64,000 bases of DNA from assembly GCA_963812675.1 (NCBI GenBank), contig CAWEWR010000007.1, positions 682,001 through 746,000 on the forward strand, written 5' to 3'. Positions within the stretch are counted from its first letter, which is position 1, and every line of letters begins with the position of its first letter. Source of the stretch: AP-15 sp963812675 (lineage in GTDB: Bacteria > Pseudomonadota > Alphaproteobacteria > ATCC43930 > CGMCC-115725). Below are positions 63,060-64,000 of this stretch, piece after piece. Position numbers and translations under genes: made by a program. The notes beneath the pieces were generated by a model, which searched no databases, was not told where the DNA came from, and saw only the letters and a program-made list of their open reading frames with translations.

Positions 63060-64000
63060 ATGAATGACGACAGCCGAAAAATACGCTTTGGTCTTTGGTA
63101 CGACTTCCGGAATCCGCCACAGTGGCGCCAGCCCTCCGACCGGCTCTACCGCGAAATCCTCGATCAGATCGCGTGGGCCGAGAACCACGGGTTTGACGAT
63201 GTGTGGTTGTCCGAGCACCACTTCATCGAAGACGGGTACCTGCCCTCGATTTTGCCCGTAGCCGCGGCGATCGCCGCACGCACCAGCCGGATCCGCATCG
63301 TATCCGGAGTGCTCTTGGTGCCGTTTCACAATCCCGTGCGCCTTGCCGAGGACATTGCGACCGTTGATGTGATCTCCGGCGGTCGTTTCGAGCTCGGCGC
63401 CGGGGTCGGCTTCAAACGGGAAGAGTTCCAAGGTTTCGGTGTGCCTTTCAAGGAGCGCGGCGCGCGAACCAACCAATCCCTCGACATAATTCGCCGCGCG
63501 CTTGCGGGAGAGACCGTCACCTTCAAGAGCGAATTCTTCGAGTTCCACAACATCAAGGTGACACCGGAGCCGATCCAGAAGCCGCATCCGCCGATCTGGC
63601 TGGGCGGCTTCACGCCGGCGGCATTGCGCCGGGCCGCGCGCTTTGGCGATGGTTTCACGGTGCCGGGGGCGAACCGGGACGTCTACGACCGCTATGTCGC
63701 GGAGTTGCAGAAGGAGAACCGGCCCACCGATGACATTCGCTTCGCCAGCGGCACCTGGTGTCTGATCGTCTCCGACGATCCCGAGAAAACCTTCGCCGAG
63801 GCCGCCGACCACATCATCTATCAGGCCAACAATTACTCGGAATGGCTATCTGCGGCTGGACTTCAGCCGCTTGCCGCGCATCTCGGCGATCGCGAACAAC
63901 TGCGGCAGAGCGGCCTTCTCAACGTCGTCGACCCCGACACCGCGATCAGCACGATTCGGAACCTCACCGACAACGTCCCGATCACACACTTCTATTCCTG
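63060..64000 (+). CDS. LLM-class flavin-dependent oxidoreductase (3' end outside window)
   Basis: The first 313 codons are present from ATG at 63060 (AGGAGGGG upstream). The frame is open to the window edge. IRFGLWYDFRNPPQWRQPSD, WAENHGFDDVWLSEHHFIED, RIRIVSGVLLVPFHNPVRLA and PIWLGGFTPAALRRAARFGD are luciferase-like motifs. It uses reduced flavin or F420 on an unknown substrate. Confidence 0.92.
   Translation, partial: MNDDSRKIRFGLWYDFRNPPQWRQPSDRLYREILDQIAWAENHGFDDVWLSEHHFIEDGYLPSILPVAAAIAARTSRIRIVSGVLLVPFHNPVRLAEDIATVDVISGGRFELGAGVGFKREEFQGFGVPFKERGARTNQSLDIIRRALAGETVTFKSEFFEFHNIKVTPEPIQKPHPPIWLGGFTPAALRRAARFGDGFTVPGANRDVYDRYVAELQKENRPTDDIRFASGTWCLIVSDDPEKTFAEAADHIIYQANNYSEWLSAAGLQPLAAHLGDREQLRQSGLLNVVDPDTAISTIRNLTDNVPITHFYS

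Overview
The window is a GC-rich bacterial chromosome segment that looks alphaproteobacterial (Rhodospirillales/Rhizobiales-like). The signs are a DUF3035 lipoprotein, a PmtA-type phosphatidylethanolamine methyltransferase, an aceA-aceB operon with a divergent ScfR/RamB-type regulator, DUF72, PhnCDE and many GTG/TTG starts with 4-base gene overlaps. No ribosomal operon, phage or IS transposase was seen.

Layout. 1-5.4 kb: end of an unknown gene, a lipoprotein, an M16 protease pair (one active, one lacking the zinc motif), DUF72 and an SDR. 5.5-12.3 kb: a complete type I restriction-modification operon (hsdM-hsdS-hsdR, minus strand) lying between the full SDR gene and a 567-base, 98.8% identical copy of that gene's 3' end. 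12.9-17.9 kb: a membrane-lipid cluster (glycosyltransferase, phosphatidylserine decarboxylase, class III aminotransferase, membrane protein, PE N-methyltransferase). 18.4-24.3 kb: a cyclase-derived membrane protein with 20-residue repeats, an orphan peptide-type binding protein, an amidohydrolase and a DOPA-dioxygenase-like protein. A tRNA-Ser(CGA) follows at 24.7 kb.

24.7-36.8 kb is a mosaic island bounded by a 24-base direct repeat of the tRNA-Ser 5' end. Its core is an NDP-forming acyl-CoA synthetase, a thiolase-like protein, a DUF35 partner and a ThDP enzyme. Inside it are hicBA, a five-gene operon (two dual-OB-like halves, two DUF488, one DUF4238) bracketed by another 24-base repeat, and a broken PemK/MazF-type toxin with its antitoxin. 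5'-truncated copies of the synthetase and thiolase genes separate these cargo blocks.

36.9-46.7 kb carries an amino-acid-oxidase-like flavoprotein, a haloacid dehalogenase, phnDEC with a LysR regulator, a GrdB-like selenoprotein gene with an in-frame UGA, and the glyoxylate shunt. 46.9-50.8 kb carries the shunt regulator, an SRPBCC protein, and an ArsR gene followed by an AhpD-like gene that also reads through an in-frame UGA. Both UGA codons are followed at exactly the same distance by a hairpin with loop CGUGA, which is strong internal evidence for selenocysteine insertion. 51-64 kb holds a class III cyclase, GntR and LysR regulators, an aldo-keto reductase, two amidohydrolases, redox proteins and several gene remnants.

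The main unexpected themes are (1) two selenoprotein genes with matched SECIS-like hairpins, which ordinary gene calling would split, and (2) a repeated architecture in which defence or toxin cargo sits between a complete gene and a 5'-truncated second copy of its 3' end.
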